A DNA stretch of 64,000 nt, taken from the NCBI GenBank assembly GCA_021287065.1, contig JAJTBE010000089.1, positions 1 through 64,000 of the forward strand, written 5' to 3'. The translations under genes and the position numbers were made by a program. Positions 17,540-26,964 of the stretch are shown piece by piece. Every line of letters starts with the position of its first letter. The stretch's first letter is position 1. The notes under the pieces were generated by a model. That model did not search any database. It had not been told where the DNA came from and saw only the letters and a program-made list of their open reading frames with translations. This DNA comes from Bacillota bacterium (GTDB taxonomy: Bacteria > Vulcanimicrobiota > JAJTBE01).

Positions 17540-18820
17540 CTATCTGATTTTCTCTTTAATTACAGTCAGATGACGGCCGCAAAGAATATATGAATTATCA
17601 GGAGAAACAGCAAGGGGAAAAGCATCATAATCAAATTTAAATGTTTTCAGACATCTGAAACTTGTCATACCCCATATTTTAAGGGTTTTGTCCATACCGG
17701 CTGAAATCAGATAATTGCCGTCAGGGGAAAATGCCACTCCCCCTACCCCTCGCTTATGCCCGGAAATCTTTTTGATCAAATCACCGGTCATAACATCATA
17801 AAGTTCCACATCTGATTTCTCGCTGCCGACTGCAATAATTTTACCACCGGGATGAAATGCCGTGCTGTAAATATAAGCATTGAGAACAGGAAGCGTAGTC
17901 AGGATTTTTCCAGAATCTGCATCATAAATATGAACCTTTCCGTCCTGTCCCCCTGATGCAAACCTCTTTCCATCGGAAGAAAAAGATACCGTCATAACAT
18001 ATCCCGTATGAGATGAAATTTCCCTGCTGTCACCGAATGATACCATATTCCAGATTTTCACCTTACCATCGAACCCACCGGAAACCAGCTTATTTCCATC
18101 GGGTGAAAAAGCAAGACAATAAACATTGCCCTTATGAGCGCGGAACTTTTTGACAAGAGCTAAGCTGGAGGGATTATAAAGTTTTATATCATTATCCTCT
18201 CCACCAACTGCCAATATGTCACCTGCACTGGTTAAAGCGCAACTGAATGGACGATCTATATATCTTACTTCTTTCTTCTTCACAAGAGGTGTGGAAGTCC
18301 ATATTTTAACCGCCCTTTCAAGAGTGGTTTCTGAAAAAACATTACCTGACCCTGATATTGAATAAGAAGTAATCATATTCAGATTGTCCATTGGTGTACT
18401 AACAACCCAGGTATCGTAAGGGCTTTTTTCCCTGAAAATAAATAAAGCGGAAAAAAAGCCTGTGGCTATTATCAGAAATGCGATAAAAAACATTCTTGCA
18501 TAATTAACTACTTTAACTTCAGGCAAATCATTTATTGAAGTGTCAATCCGGTGGGGAGAAAATCCCGGTGCATAATGATGTGCAGGAGAGTCAGCCCCCA
18601 GCATATCTGATGCAGAAACAGAATACGGAGCTTGTCCGTTGTCTGTTTCATGATTTTCATAAAAGGAAGGAATCTGCGGAATGTATTTCTCTGCATTGAT
18701 TTCCGTCAAATCTTCCGGAGCTTTATATACCCCACCTCCGGCGACGGGAAAATCACTACCGCATCCTTCACAGTAAACAGCATCCCTGTCATTCTCCATC
18801 CCGCAAAAAGGACATTTCAT
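17540..18820 (-). CDS. Zinc-ribbon, membrane-anchored WD40 repeat protein
   Basis: 426 residues. A four-Cys ribbon (CPFC at 3-6, CEGC at 18-21) at the N-terminus is followed by a linker. One membrane helix lies at about residues 112-130 (MFFIAFLIIATGFFSALFIF). The outer or periplasmic C-terminal part has about six WD40 blades, recognisable as AHKGNVYCLAFSPDG, KVKIWN, SHTGYVMTVSFSSDG, KVHIYD, DVELYD, GHKRGVGGVAFSPDG and TLKIWG. The blades should form an incomplete or six-bladed propeller for protein binding. The arrangement (cytoplasmic ribbon, helix, propeller) parallels the bacterial zinc-ribbon/kinase sensors in this window. The partner is unknown. It is 49 bp upstream of the lipase-like gene's stop, on the same strand. 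Confidence 0.85.
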   Translation of the reverse strand: MKCPFCGMENDRDAVYCEGCGSDFPVAGGGVYKAPEDLTEINAEKYIPQIPSFYENHETDNGQAPYSVSASDMLGADSPAHHYAPGFSPHRIDTSINDLPEVKVVNYARMFFIAFLIIATGFFSALFIFREKSPYDTWVVSTPMDNLNMITSYSISGSGNVFSETTLERAVKIWTSTPLVKKKEVRYIDRPFSCALTSAGDILAVGGEDNDIKLYNPSSLALVKKFRAHKGNVYCLAFSPDGNKLVSGGFDGKVKIWNMVSFGDSREISSHTGYVMTVSFSSDGKRFASGGQDGKVHIYDADSGKILTTLPVLNAYIYSTAFHPGGKIIAVGSEKSDVELYDVMTGDLIKKISGHKRGVGGVAFSPDGNYLISAGMDKTLKIWGMTSFRCLKTFKFDYDAFPLAVSPDNSYILCGRHLTVIKEKIR

Positions 18821-18869
18821 AGCTTACTCCTCTATACCGGCTTCCCAAACCAAATCATCAGAGATTATG

Positions 18870-20141
18870 TTAAAATGACTCCTCCTGAAAACTGTCAAAC
18901 CAGTCTCTGGCTATTCTCAAAGCAGGCAGAGCCGCCTCAACATGATTCAGTCCTTTTCCCACATCCACCGCTTCGATATTCTTTGCCCCTGATTTTTTCA
19001 TCTTTTCGAGGGTGTATAAAGCTTCAGAAGCTGGGATAATCTCATCATCAGCACAATATATAAGTTTAGTCGGGCTTACAGGCGTCCATTCACAGAGATT
19101 ATTATCTTCAAGTGCCTTATAATAAGGCGATTTATGGCTGTTAACCTGTTCTATGAACTCTTTTGTAAGAAAATTCTGTAAATCCGGAGGAACAAGAGCT
19201 TCTATCTCTTTTTCAGTCCCATACCTGCCGGCTTCCACATCCTTATTTATCGAAACACAATCCTTCGAATATGGTTTCACAAACACTTCATTATAATTCA
19301 GCTTCAAATCATAAACCGTATTGTAAGCAATAATTGTCTTCAGGGTAAGAATTGAAGTCAGTCTGCAGGGTTTGTTGAGCCAGAAATCCCATAGCATTGT
19401 CATGGAATAAGGTCCGGAAACCGGTGCCGAGGCATTAATCTTTATCCTGTTGCCAGACTTTTGTTCGATTAATCTCTGCAGCGCCATTGTTGACTGTCCC
19501 CCCTGTGAAAAACCGGTCAGAAAGATCCCACGCTTCAGTTTGATGCCCAAATCAGAGCAGGCTCTTTCAGAAGCCAGAATCATATCAAGACTTGCAGATG
19601 CCTGTGTTGCGGCATGAAAAAACGGATGCAAAATCTTTGACCGCCCGCAGCCTATATAATCCGGCAAAAATACAACATATCCCTTCGCAGCAAAAATTGA
19701 AACCGCAAACAGACCTTCTCCGCTTTTTTCAAGATAAGTTGGTCCATAGCTGTTTATCAGAATTGCTCCATGCTGATATGAAACCACTGGATATTCTGCT
19801 TTATTCACCGTCGGAACAACCAGAAGCCCTGAAGCTTTTATAGGTTTGCCATTGTAATTTGTGGTTTCGTATTCTATCAGATATGTTTTTATACCGTTTA
19901 CATTATTGTCAGGAATACCGCTTTTTTCAGAAATAATCTTACCGTTTTCGCCAAATGACCCAATAAGTTTAACCTGAAACTCCCGAACCTGCTCAGGCGA
20001 ATATTCCTGAAGAAATGTACAACGGATTAATCTGTCGCTTTCGCTGCCTCCGGATGCAAAAACAGAATTACAGACTAAAATGGTAAACAACATAACAAGA
20101 AATATGAGTTTTTTCCGGTTGAAACAAAATGTTTTTGTCAT
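18870..20141 (-). CDS. Secreted alpha/beta hydrolase (secretory lipase-like)
   Basis: 423 residues from the ATG at 20141. A GTG two codons upstream is possible, but the AGGG site is better placed for the ATG. A signal peptide (LIFLVMLFTILVCNSVFA) indicates export. The nucleophile elbow is GFSQGG (Ser about residue 212), the acid is probably in YCADDEIIP and the His in KGLNHVEA, completing a Ser-Asp-His triad. The segment PVVSYQHGAILI is the oxyanion-hole strand, and LPDYIGCGRS resembles fungal/bacterial secretory lipases (LIP family). Likely an esterase or lipase acting outside the inner membrane; the substrate is unknown. Confidence 0.82.
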   Translation of the reverse strand: MTKTFCFNRKKLIFLVMLFTILVCNSVFASGGSESDRLIRCTFLQEYSPEQVREFQVKLIGSFGENGKIISEKSGIPDNNVNGIKTYLIEYETTNYNGKPIKASGLLVVPTVNKAEYPVVSYQHGAILINSYGPTYLEKSGEGLFAVSIFAAKGYVVFLPDYIGCGRSKILHPFFHAATQASASLDMILASERACSDLGIKLKRGIFLTGFSQGGQSTMALQRLIEQKSGNRIKINASAPVSGPYSMTMLWDFWLNKPCRLTSILTLKTIIAYNTVYDLKLNYNEVFVKPYSKDCVSINKDVEAGRYGTEKEIEALVPPDLQNFLTKEFIEQVNSHKSPYYKALEDNNLCEWTPVSPTKLIYCADDEIIPASEALYTLEKMKKSGAKNIEAVDVGKGLNHVEAALPALRIARDWFDSFQEESF

Positions 20142-20440
20142 AATCACACAACCCTCATCTTTTCAGATTCTTAATACTGTTTTTTTTCTACACCCGATGT
20201 GTTATTTCTATTGGAAAGAATGCACTCCTTTGGTATTTTTTTAATATTTTACCATTGAGGTATTAACTTTTTCCGGAATATTTCCGATAACGATAAAGGG
20301 AGATTAGTTTTTTTTACAAATATTGGGAGATACAACTTTTTTCACAGACACCACAACAACATAGAAATTATTCGGACATACTCACTGGATCTTATAAAAA
20401 ACCGGAACACAGGCACTGTTACCGGCTTTCGAGGTGCGTA

Positions 20441-21187
20441 ATGTTTAACAGACTTTTTGTTTTCATTTTCATGATCACGATATTTTGCTGTTCCATGAAG
20501 ATGCCTGTATATGCCGCAAGACCGCTTATTACCGAAGACGCCCCCACCAATGGCAAAGGAGTATTGCAGTTTGAAGCCGGTCAGGACTGGGTTGCAATGA
20601 GCAATAAAGATAAAATTTCAAGCCAGACTTATACTCTGTCATATGGAATAACAAAAAATATTGATTTTGCTATAGATAAAACTGTAAATTTTAACATGCC
20701 GTTCAGGGGAAATTCATACAAAGCAGTGGGAGATTCAACTTTCAGCCTTAAATACAGATTTCAGGATGAAACTAAATACAGACCGGCATTAGGCGTAAAA
20801 CTTTATGCGGATATATGTGACGGCGATGATACAGCATCAACTGGAGAAACTGAATATCAGGTTAACTTTTTTGCAACCAGAAATGTTGGCTTTGCCACAT
20901 TTCATGCTAATCTTGGCGCCACCCTTATGCGCCCTTTCGAGAATTCAAAACATTATATCCTCTATAATTACAATCTGGCTTTCGAAAAACCACTGAACGA
21001 TAAATTTACTATTGTAGGCGAGATTCTGGGAACTTCTTCAGCACACACCGCAGGTCCGGCAGCCGCTCAGCTTGGATTTACATACCAGCTGTCTCCAAAT
21101 ATAACTCTGGATGCAGGCTACACAAGGGGCTTAAACAGTCAGGCTCCACGGGGAGATTTTACAACCGGTGTAACAATTCAGTTTTAA
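20441..21187 (+). CDS. Outer-membrane barrel protein, phenol MetA-pathway transporter-like
   Basis: 248 residues. The signal peptide ends in VYAA, and the mature start RPLITEDAPTNGKGVLQFEAG is the characteristic opening of the 'putative MetA-pathway of phenol degradation' outer-membrane family (Phenol_MetA_deg). Alternating beta strands follow, ending in an aromatic C-terminal residue (VTIQF), typical of barrels assembled by BamA. A GAGGTG site lies just upstream of the ATG. The family name reflects one early member; a role in phenol uptake is not implied. Confidence 0.8.
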   Translation: MFNRLFVFIFMITIFCCSMKMPVYAARPLITEDAPTNGKGVLQFEAGQDWVAMSNKDKISSQTYTLSYGITKNIDFAIDKTVNFNMPFRGNSYKAVGDSTFSLKYRFQDETKYRPALGVKLYADICDGDDTASTGETEYQVNFFATRNVGFATFHANLGATLMRPFENSKHYILYNYNLAFEKPLNDKFTIVGEILGTSSAHTAGPAAAQLGFTYQLSPNITLDAGYTRGLNSQAPRGDFTTGVTIQF

Positions 21188-21296
21188 TCTGATTTCCAAT
21201 AATTTCCTCAGATAGTCTTTCTTGTTTTTTAATTGGCAGGAATTTCATTTTTTACATGGAAACAGAGTCCAATTCATATAAAATTTGGAGGAAAAT

Positions 21297-22244
21297 ATGG
21301 ATAAAGAACCGCATGTAGTGGTTATTGGAGCATCCAATCTTGACATAAAAGGTAAATCATTCAAAACAGTAGTGCCTTACACCTCAAACCCGGGTCAGGT
21401 TGAAATCAGCGCCGGCGGCGTTGGCAGAAATATAGCTGAAAACCTCGCCCGCCTCGGCATAAATACTACGCTGATATCGGCAGTAGCCAACGATCCTTTC
21501 TCAGACTTCCTGATCAACGAAACACGCAACGCCGGCGTAGATATGGATCATGTAATAAATGTGGAAGATATTTCATCAAGCCTGTTTCTTGCAGTTTTAA
21601 ACCACAGAGGTGATCTTATGAGTGCCATTTCTGACATGGCAATTCTCAATTCAATCACCCCGGATAAACTCAAAGAGAGAGAAACTGTAATCAGAACTGC
21701 AGATTATATAATTGTGGATGCGGACATTCCTGCCGACAGCATGGATTTCATCCTCAATATCAGTAAAGAAACCGGAATACCCGTCTGCGTGGAACCGGTT
21801 TCAGTAGATAAAGCAAGAAACCTTCTCCCCTTCCTCGACAGAATTTCAATCGTAACACCCAACCGTGAAGAAGCTGAAGCCCTCGGCTGCATGGAAATCA
21901 AAGGCGGAGCAAAGGGAGTCATCGCAGTAGGCGATGCAATCCTTGAAAAAGGTGTTAAATCAGTCATAATCACACTTGGAGCTGAAGGCATTTACTTTGC
22001 CTCTCAGGAAACCAAACGCTTCATTTCCTCAATCTCCACAGTAGTGGAAGATTCAGTGGGTGCAGGCGATTCGCTGGTGGCAGGAACCGTCTTCGGACTC
22101 TGCAGAGGCAACTCTATGTATGACGCTATCAGAATGGGAATTGCCGTTGCAACCCTCACCCTTACCACCAAAAAAGCAGTACACCCCGCACTTACTCCGG
22201 AAATTCTCGAAGACATTATGGCAAGAGGAATGACTCCCGAGTAA
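21297..22244 (+). CDS. PfkB-family kinase, pseudouridine kinase-like
   Basis: 315 residues, cytoplasmic. PfkB family: the N-terminal GGVGRNIAENLARLG and the C-terminal DSVGAGDSLVAG with the catalytic Asp are clear. The opening VVVIGASNLDIKGKS with VPYTSNPGQVEIS is closest to pseudouridine kinase (PsuK), which phosphorylates pseudouridine before PsuG splits it. No psuG is seen in the window, so the substrate could be another nucleoside or sugar. The frame opens 4 codons earlier with TTG, but GGAGG at 21287-21291 fixes ATG 21297 as the start. Confidence 0.82.
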   Translation: MDKEPHVVVIGASNLDIKGKSFKTVVPYTSNPGQVEISAGGVGRNIAENLARLGINTTLISAVANDPFSDFLINETRNAGVDMDHVINVEDISSSLFLAVLNHRGDLMSAISDMAILNSITPDKLKERETVIRTADYIIVDADIPADSMDFILNISKETGIPVCVEPVSVDKARNLLPFLDRISIVTPNREEAEALGCMEIKGGAKGVIAVGDAILEKGVKSVIITLGAEGIYFASQETKRFISSISTVVEDSVGAGDSLVAGTVFGLCRGNSMYDAIRMGIAVATLTLTTKKAVHPALTPEILEDIMARGMTPE

Positions 22245-22276
22245 TAGCAACGACTCAAAAATTTGCAATAAAACAG

Positions 22277-22313
22277 AAAAACCTGAAAGTCTGAATAAAC
22301 TTTCAGGTTTTTT
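22277..22313 (+). terminator. Intrinsic terminator
   Basis: A 13-bp stem (AAAAACCTGAAAG with CTTTCAGGTTTTT) and a T run, 33 bp after the PfkB stop and before the convergent barrel gene's stop. Confidence 0.85.
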
Positions 22314-22339
22314 ATATCCGTTTAACTTTTATATATTCT

Positions 22340-23440
22340 TTAGAAATCGACTTTCAGTTTGGTAACCGGTCCGATATCGAAACTATCGTGTCTGTCCCCT
22401 TTAATTCTGGCGCCAAGCTCAGCTTTGAGAACAGCCTGTTTGCCAAATGCCTTAACAGGGATATTCTTTGATAAACCGCCTGAAACCTCATATCCGGGAT
22501 TAAAATCCCTCTGGCCTATATCATAATTGAAGTTCTCACGTGCTTCAGCAAACCATCCGAATTTCTGATTCATAATTTCAAGGTTTTCGCCTGTAAGTCT
22601 CTGCCTGAAATTAACATGAAGTTCTGACTGTCCGTTCATAAATTCGTGGCTTCCGCCTGCTACTGCATCGATATTAAGGTGCATATTCTCACCGATATCC
22701 CGATACCAGCTTTTAAAACCTTCAACTGTGGTTCTTACTTCCAGGTTATCTATGCCCTTAGCTTCTTTTGTGCTGCTGCCTTCGTAGCCAAGCGCCCATT
22801 CTCCTGTGGTTCTTCCTCTGAGTCCCTGTGCTTCAAACCACTTGCCGTCCTGCTGGGTTTTTACAAGTTCCGTATTAAGAAGCTCAAGCTTTGGTCTTGC
22901 TTCAAGTTTCCAGGAAGCGTCGAACTTGCCGTCGTCATATTTGGGATTCAGTTTCGGTCTTACTCTTACCCGTGCATTGATATAATCAACATTCATCTTG
23001 TAATCGCCGATCTGCTTGCTGAAATTGGCGTGGTCAATTCTTTCGAAAACATCTTTTGCATCATGGAAGAAATCTTTTTCATTTCCTGAAATCGATAATT
23101 CAACTGCAGGTTTCCCATCTCCCACTGTCGGGTCTTTTAACTGACTGGCTGCCAAACCTTCTGCGGCAAATGCAGGACCCGGGAATGCTGCTGTTGCAAG
23201 CATCAGGGCTGCAAGAACCGAATGCGTCGCTTTCATGAACTGCGATCTGAGTTTCAGATTCTTTGATGTTGAACAAACGCTCTTCATAGAAGCTTCATTT
23301 GGTGTGGAGCCCTCATTCACACCGGATGATGAGGCAAAAGATTCTGAAGGAGCGGCTGAAACTGATGAAGTCTCTTTTGCTTTTACAGGTGTTCCGGATG
23401 GAACATAACCCTGATTCTGCAAAGGGTTTATTGTGTTCAT
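22340..23440 (-). CDS. Putative outer-membrane/surface beta protein with long N-terminal extension
   Basis: 366 residues, no recognised family. Residues 1-68 are Ser/Thr/Asn-rich and polar. A clear signal-peptide-like segment follows only at about 69-93 (MKATHSVLAALMLATAAFPGPAFA). The remainder is rich in alternating beta strands (YKMNVDYINARVRVRP, MHLNIDAVAGGSH, ELHVNFRQRL) and ends TKLKVDF, as in outer-membrane barrels. The ATG at 23440 has an AGGA ribosome site and a promoter. The internal ATGs at 23287 and 23236, which would place the signal at the N-terminus, lack ribosome sites. Either the signal has a long extension or an internal start is used. Unknown function. Confidence 0.65.
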   Translation of the reverse strand: MNTINPLQNQGYVPSGTPVKAKETSSVSAAPSESFASSSGVNEGSTPNEASMKSVCSTSKNLKLRSQFMKATHSVLAALMLATAAFPGPAFAAEGLAASQLKDPTVGDGKPAVELSISGNEKDFFHDAKDVFERIDHANFSKQIGDYKMNVDYINARVRVRPKLNPKYDDGKFDASWKLEARPKLELLNTELVKTQQDGKWFEAQGLRGRTTGEWALGYEGSSTKEAKGIDNLEVRTTVEGFKSWYRDIGENMHLNIDAVAGGSHEFMNGQSELHVNFRQRLTGENLEIMNQKFGWFAEARENFNYDIGQRDFNPGYEVSGGLSKNIPVKAFGKQAVLKAELGARIKGDRHDSFDIGPVTKLKVDF

Positions 23441-23485
23441 AAATTCATCCTGTCATTAAATATGTGGTGGATATATACTAAAACT

Positions 23486-23513
23486 ATTATACATAAAATT
23501 ATTAATCATGCAA
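23486..23513 (-). promoter_or_regulatory. sigma70 promoter of the barrel-like gene
   Basis: On the minus strand: TTGCAT (23508-23513), 16-bp spacer, perfect TATAAT (23486-23491), about 45 bp before the ATG at 23440. A perfect inverted repeat abuts the -35 on its upstream side. Confidence 0.6.
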
Positions 23514-23552
23514 ATCAATATTTGTTAACAATAAGTAAACAAATATTGATTT
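23512..23552. promoter_or_regulatory. 15-bp perfect inverted repeat (possible operator)
   Basis: AAATCAATATTTGTT (23512-23526) and AACAAATATTGATTT (23538-23552) form a perfect dyad with an 11-base centre. It overlaps the outer edge of the -35 of the minus-strand promoter and lies in the upstream region of the plus-strand SGNH gene, so a regulator here could act on both. Confidence 0.5.
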
Positions 23553-23742
23553 GAAAAATGTATAAACATTTGACCCGATAAATCATTAAAACGGGATTGA
23601 AGTTGCACGGTTTTTTTTGATATTATTAACGCAAATCCGGTTTAAGATTATGGCTGAATTTTCAATGCCGCTTTCCGTTTTTTAAACTTGATTCTGAAAG
23701 TGCAGCATACAGGACAAATCTGTTTTCGGAATAATACTTATA

Positions 23743-23772
23743 CTGGCAAATCTGTTTGATTTGGTTTATAAT
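23743..23772 (+). promoter_or_regulatory. Possible sigma70 promoter of the SGNH/glycosyltransferase operon
   Basis: CTGGCA (23743-23748), 18-bp spacer, perfect TATAAT (23767-23772), about 45 bp before the ATG at 23818. Confidence 0.45.
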
Positions 23773-23817
23773 TCAGCAAAATCGGAAAATCAGTAAGGAA
23801 CGAAGCAGGTAAAAAGC

Positions 23818-25062
23818 ATGATGTTTTTTTCGAATGTAAGGGTTCAGGGAACAGAAATGGAGATTCCCGGAATTTACATAACCGGACACCCTCCCACGCC
23901 GCCGGGACAGGTTTACACAGTGGCTATTGTTGCCGCCATTGTTTTATTCATAGCAGCCGGCATACTCCAGTATTTCCTCAATAAAAAATATGTGGACGGG
24001 CAATGGGAAAACTGCCGGTTTAAACCGCTGAAAAGCAGAACCTTCAGACTTGTTACAGGCATCCTTGGCATCATTGCCTTTTACTTTATATCCCTCGAAG
24101 CTGTTCTTCAGATTTTTGTATTCTTTCACCCTTACCAGCAGTTTATACCGGATCCCCAGTCCCACTGGAAAATCAATCCGGGAATAAAAAAACTTCAGGA
24201 AACAAGAACAGAAAGGAATGCTCACCAGGTAGCTATAGACGATGGAGTAATCGACTGGGAATACGGAAGGGATAAACCTCAGGGAGCATACAGAATCCTG
24301 TGTTACGGAGATTCTCAGACAATGGGAACCCCCTGGGTGGGCAACAATATTATGTTCACATATCCCAAACAGGTCCAGTCCCAGCTTCGTGACGAACTTG
24401 GAAATGAAAACATACAGGTTATCAATATGGGAGTGTCAGGATATTCATCCTTTCAGGGGCTTATCTTTTTTAAGAATATCGGATTGCTCTATCATCCCGA
24501 TTGTGTGATAGTCGGATACGGCCACCACGACGGAGCTCCTTCCTATGCAGAGGATAAAGAAATCACTTCTGCAAGCCCCCTTGTAAAGAAATTCCGCGGA
24601 CTTGTCTATCAGAGTCAGTTATATCTACTCATCCGTAAAAAAGTTCTTGAGAAAAAAGCTGATGAAAAAATGGAAAACGGTCATCAGGTATTCAGAAGAG
24701 TCTCAAAAGAGGATTATATCGGAAATCTGAAAGCTTTTGCCGATGAATGCAGAAAAAGAAACATTCTGGTGGTCTTCTTCGTAGTCCCGCAGGAAGCTCC
24801 CGATGGAACTTATCATCCTGAATATGCCGACTACATGAGACAAGCTGCCCGTGAACTGAACGCCCCGATTATCGACGGAGCTGCAAATCTGGCAAAGCTT
24901 CCTCAGGAACAGCAGAACCGTTATTTTGTAGCGGATAAAGTCCACTTCACACAGGAAGGCTGCAGCTATCTTGCCGATTTAGTGATCAAAAGCATAACCG
25001 GAGATATTGCTGCCGATATGAAAAAGAAAGGAATCCCCACACAGACGGAATCCACAAAATAG
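23818..25062 (+). CDS. Membrane-anchored SGNH/GDSL hydrolase
   Basis: 414 residues. Two membrane helices (about 34-54 and 76-103) precede an SGNH-hydrolase domain. Block I is YGDSQTMG (Ser about 166), block II Gly is in MGVSGYSSFQG, block III reads VGYGHHD where many relatives have an Asn, and block V is DKVHFTQEG with the catalytic Asp-His. The domain is predicted to be periplasmic. Such hydrolases often remove or transfer acetyl groups on cell-surface sugars. The adjacent downstream gene (9 bp) is a multi-helix glycosyltransferase-like protein, which fits envelope-polysaccharide modification (inference). Confidence 0.82.
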   Translation: MMFFSNVRVQGTEMEIPGIYITGHPPTPPGQVYTVAIVAAIVLFIAAGILQYFLNKKYVDGQWENCRFKPLKSRTFRLVTGILGIIAFYFISLEAVLQIFVFFHPYQQFIPDPQSHWKINPGIKKLQETRTERNAHQVAIDDGVIDWEYGRDKPQGAYRILCYGDSQTMGTPWVGNNIMFTYPKQVQSQLRDELGNENIQVINMGVSGYSSFQGLIFFKNIGLLYHPDCVIVGYGHHDGAPSYAEDKEITSASPLVKKFRGLVYQSQLYLLIRKKVLEKKADEKMENGHQVFRRVSKEDYIGNLKAFADECRKRNILVVFFVVPQEAPDGTYHPEYADYMRQAARELNAPIIDGAANLAKLPQEQQNRYFVADKVHFTQEGCSYLADLVIKSITGDIAADMKKKGIPTQTESTK

Positions 25063-25071
25063 TCAGGAATT

Positions 25072-26895
25072 ATGGAAAAGAAGAAAAACAACATAGTCAG
25101 GATAATTCTGAATAACTGGCATATTGTAGTCATAATTGTTTTTCTTTGTGTTTTTTCAATACAGTTCTTTAACTATATAACCACTGATAAAAGCATACCT
25201 CAAAGCGATTCGATCTCGCATTCGTTTATAGCTGCAAGAGTATTCCACATATCTTCAGGAACAATCCCCCCGGACTACCTGAAAACACTTTCTTACCCTC
25301 CCCTCCTCTACCACATCAGCAGCTTATCTTTCAGACTCTTCGGAGTTTCATCCTTTTCCCTGCTTTTACCAATGTGGGCTTTCTGTATAATTTTTCTCCT
25401 TTCGGTTTATGGAACAGGATCTGTTCTCGGAGGAAAAATCGGCGGGCTTTCATCATTCTTTCTTGCTTTTTGCAGTTACTATTTTTTATATACCGGAGAA
25501 AGATATTTTCTCGACCTCCCCGCAGCGGCATTATGCTGTGCTTCTGTTTACTTCATACTTAAATCCGACGGTTTCAGAAATCTCCCATTCTCTGTTCTTT
25601 TTGGCGTATCTCTCGGCTTATCACAGCTTATCAAATGGAACAGTTGTTTCTTCACCATACCCGCTCTGTCCATCGCTTTTTTGCTTCTTGTGTTCAGGGA
25701 TATAAAAAAATCTTTACTCCCGGTGATTTTCACTGTTTTATCAACCCTTATTTTCGTGTTTTACATAAAACTCGGACTGGAATTCAAAACCAATCCCCAG
25801 TTAGATAAAAACAGCGATTTGACTACAGCCTTCATTATAATTATGGTAGTTCTGGCATTATCATTGATATTTCTGGTTTCAATCCGGTTTATTGCCTCAA
25901 AAAACAGAAAAACCGGAGATTCTGATTTTGCAAATTTAAACTATCCTCTGTCTCTGGTTCTTTCCCAGATAATTTTCTATCCTTTGTATTTTTCAAACAT
26001 CCGGGCTTTTTTCGAACAATTTGCAAGACAGCAGAATTTCACCGCAACTCAGGGGATTCAGTTCAGCCTTCCAGCAAATATCAATCTTCTTTTATGGAGC
26101 TTCCCATTTGCAGGCATCCTCTTATGCATAGGGCTTATATTCAGCGTCAGAATCTACAGGAAAATCCCGGAATTGCTTATCCTCCTGATTTCAGGTGCAG
26201 CTGGACTTCTTCTTGTTTCATACGGAGCTCCTCCCGATTTCAGGTATTTTCTGCCCACTGTGGTTTTTTTCTGTGTTATTGGAGGATACTGGACAGGAAT
26301 CTGTTTCACGGGAAAACCTTATCGGTTCATAATTCCCATAGTTTTAGCAATAATTTCATTGCTGCCTTACTCATCATATTTTTCAGGTTATCCCCAGCTT
26401 CCCCCGTTTCGTCAGAATCTTGCCTTTTCAGCCAGAGGCTTCAGCACTTTTTTCAGAATAAATCTGTTTGCCATTTCCAAACCTGAACCGAATGCTGTCA
26501 ACTTTAGAAAAGTTCTGGAAGACATTATCGAAAATGAAAAAAAGTATGGAATAACAAAACCCGAAGGCTCACCACTGAAAATTGAAACACTCATCACAAA
26601 AGAATTCGAACAGTATTCAGGTGAAAAGGAAATACCTTCCGTAAGAAGCGACATCACACAGTACATAACCGAATTCCACACTCCCCCGGGAGTCAGGTTT
26701 ATCACATTCAACCGCAGAATCGACGAAAACACGACAAACATCGACAAACCAAGTTATCTTCTTGTTTTTTTCATCAATCAGGATGATCTGAAAAAAATTG
26801 AAAAGTCTTTGGATCAACACTCAATAAAAACATCGGTTGTTTCGTTATACAACTTAGACCCTGAGAGGAGTATGGCAGTTCTGTTGCTGAACTAA
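25072..26895 (+). CDS. GT-C/ArnT-like membrane glycosyltransferase
   Basis: 607 residues with about ten membrane helices over the first 450 residues. The first lumenal loop carries acidic residues (SIPQSDSISHSFIAARV) where GT-C enzymes keep their catalytic Asp, and the overall layout matches the PMT_2/GT39-like group. These transfer sugars from polyprenyl-phosphate donors outside the inner membrane. The soluble C-terminus (about 470-607) is unassigned. It is in an operon with the SGNH hydrolase. The donor and acceptor cannot be read from the sequence. Confidence 0.72.
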   Translation: MEKKKNNIVRIILNNWHIVVIIVFLCVFSIQFFNYITTDKSIPQSDSISHSFIAARVFHISSGTIPPDYLKTLSYPPLLYHISSLSFRLFGVSSFSLLLPMWAFCIIFLLSVYGTGSVLGGKIGGLSSFFLAFCSYYFLYTGERYFLDLPAAALCCASVYFILKSDGFRNLPFSVLFGVSLGLSQLIKWNSCFFTIPALSIAFLLLVFRDIKKSLLPVIFTVLSTLIFVFYIKLGLEFKTNPQLDKNSDLTTAFIIIMVVLALSLIFLVSIRFIASKNRKTGDSDFANLNYPLSLVLSQIIFYPLYFSNIRAFFEQFARQQNFTATQGIQFSLPANINLLLWSFPFAGILLCIGLIFSVRIYRKIPELLILLISGAAGLLLVSYGAPPDFRYFLPTVVFFCVIGGYWTGICFTGKPYRFIIPIVLAIISLLPYSSYFSGYPQLPPFRQNLAFSARGFSTFFRINLFAISKPEPNAVNFRKVLEDIIENEKKYGITKPEGSPLKIETLITKEFEQYSGEKEIPSVRSDITQYITEFHTPPGVRFITFNRRIDENTTNIDKPSYLLVFFINQDDLKKIEKSLDQHSIKTSVVSLYNLDPERSMAVLLLN

Positions 26896-26964
26896 TCTTA
26901 TCTAACCGGTTTTTATATGATATATTTAATTGAGTGGCGAATTTAAGAAAATGAGGTACCAGGG

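Noticed and set aside
18857-18875. AGAGATTATGTTAAAA resembling the inverted-end sequence
   Set aside because: Two differences from the end sequence and no inverted partner nearby; likely chance at the end of the lipase-like gene.
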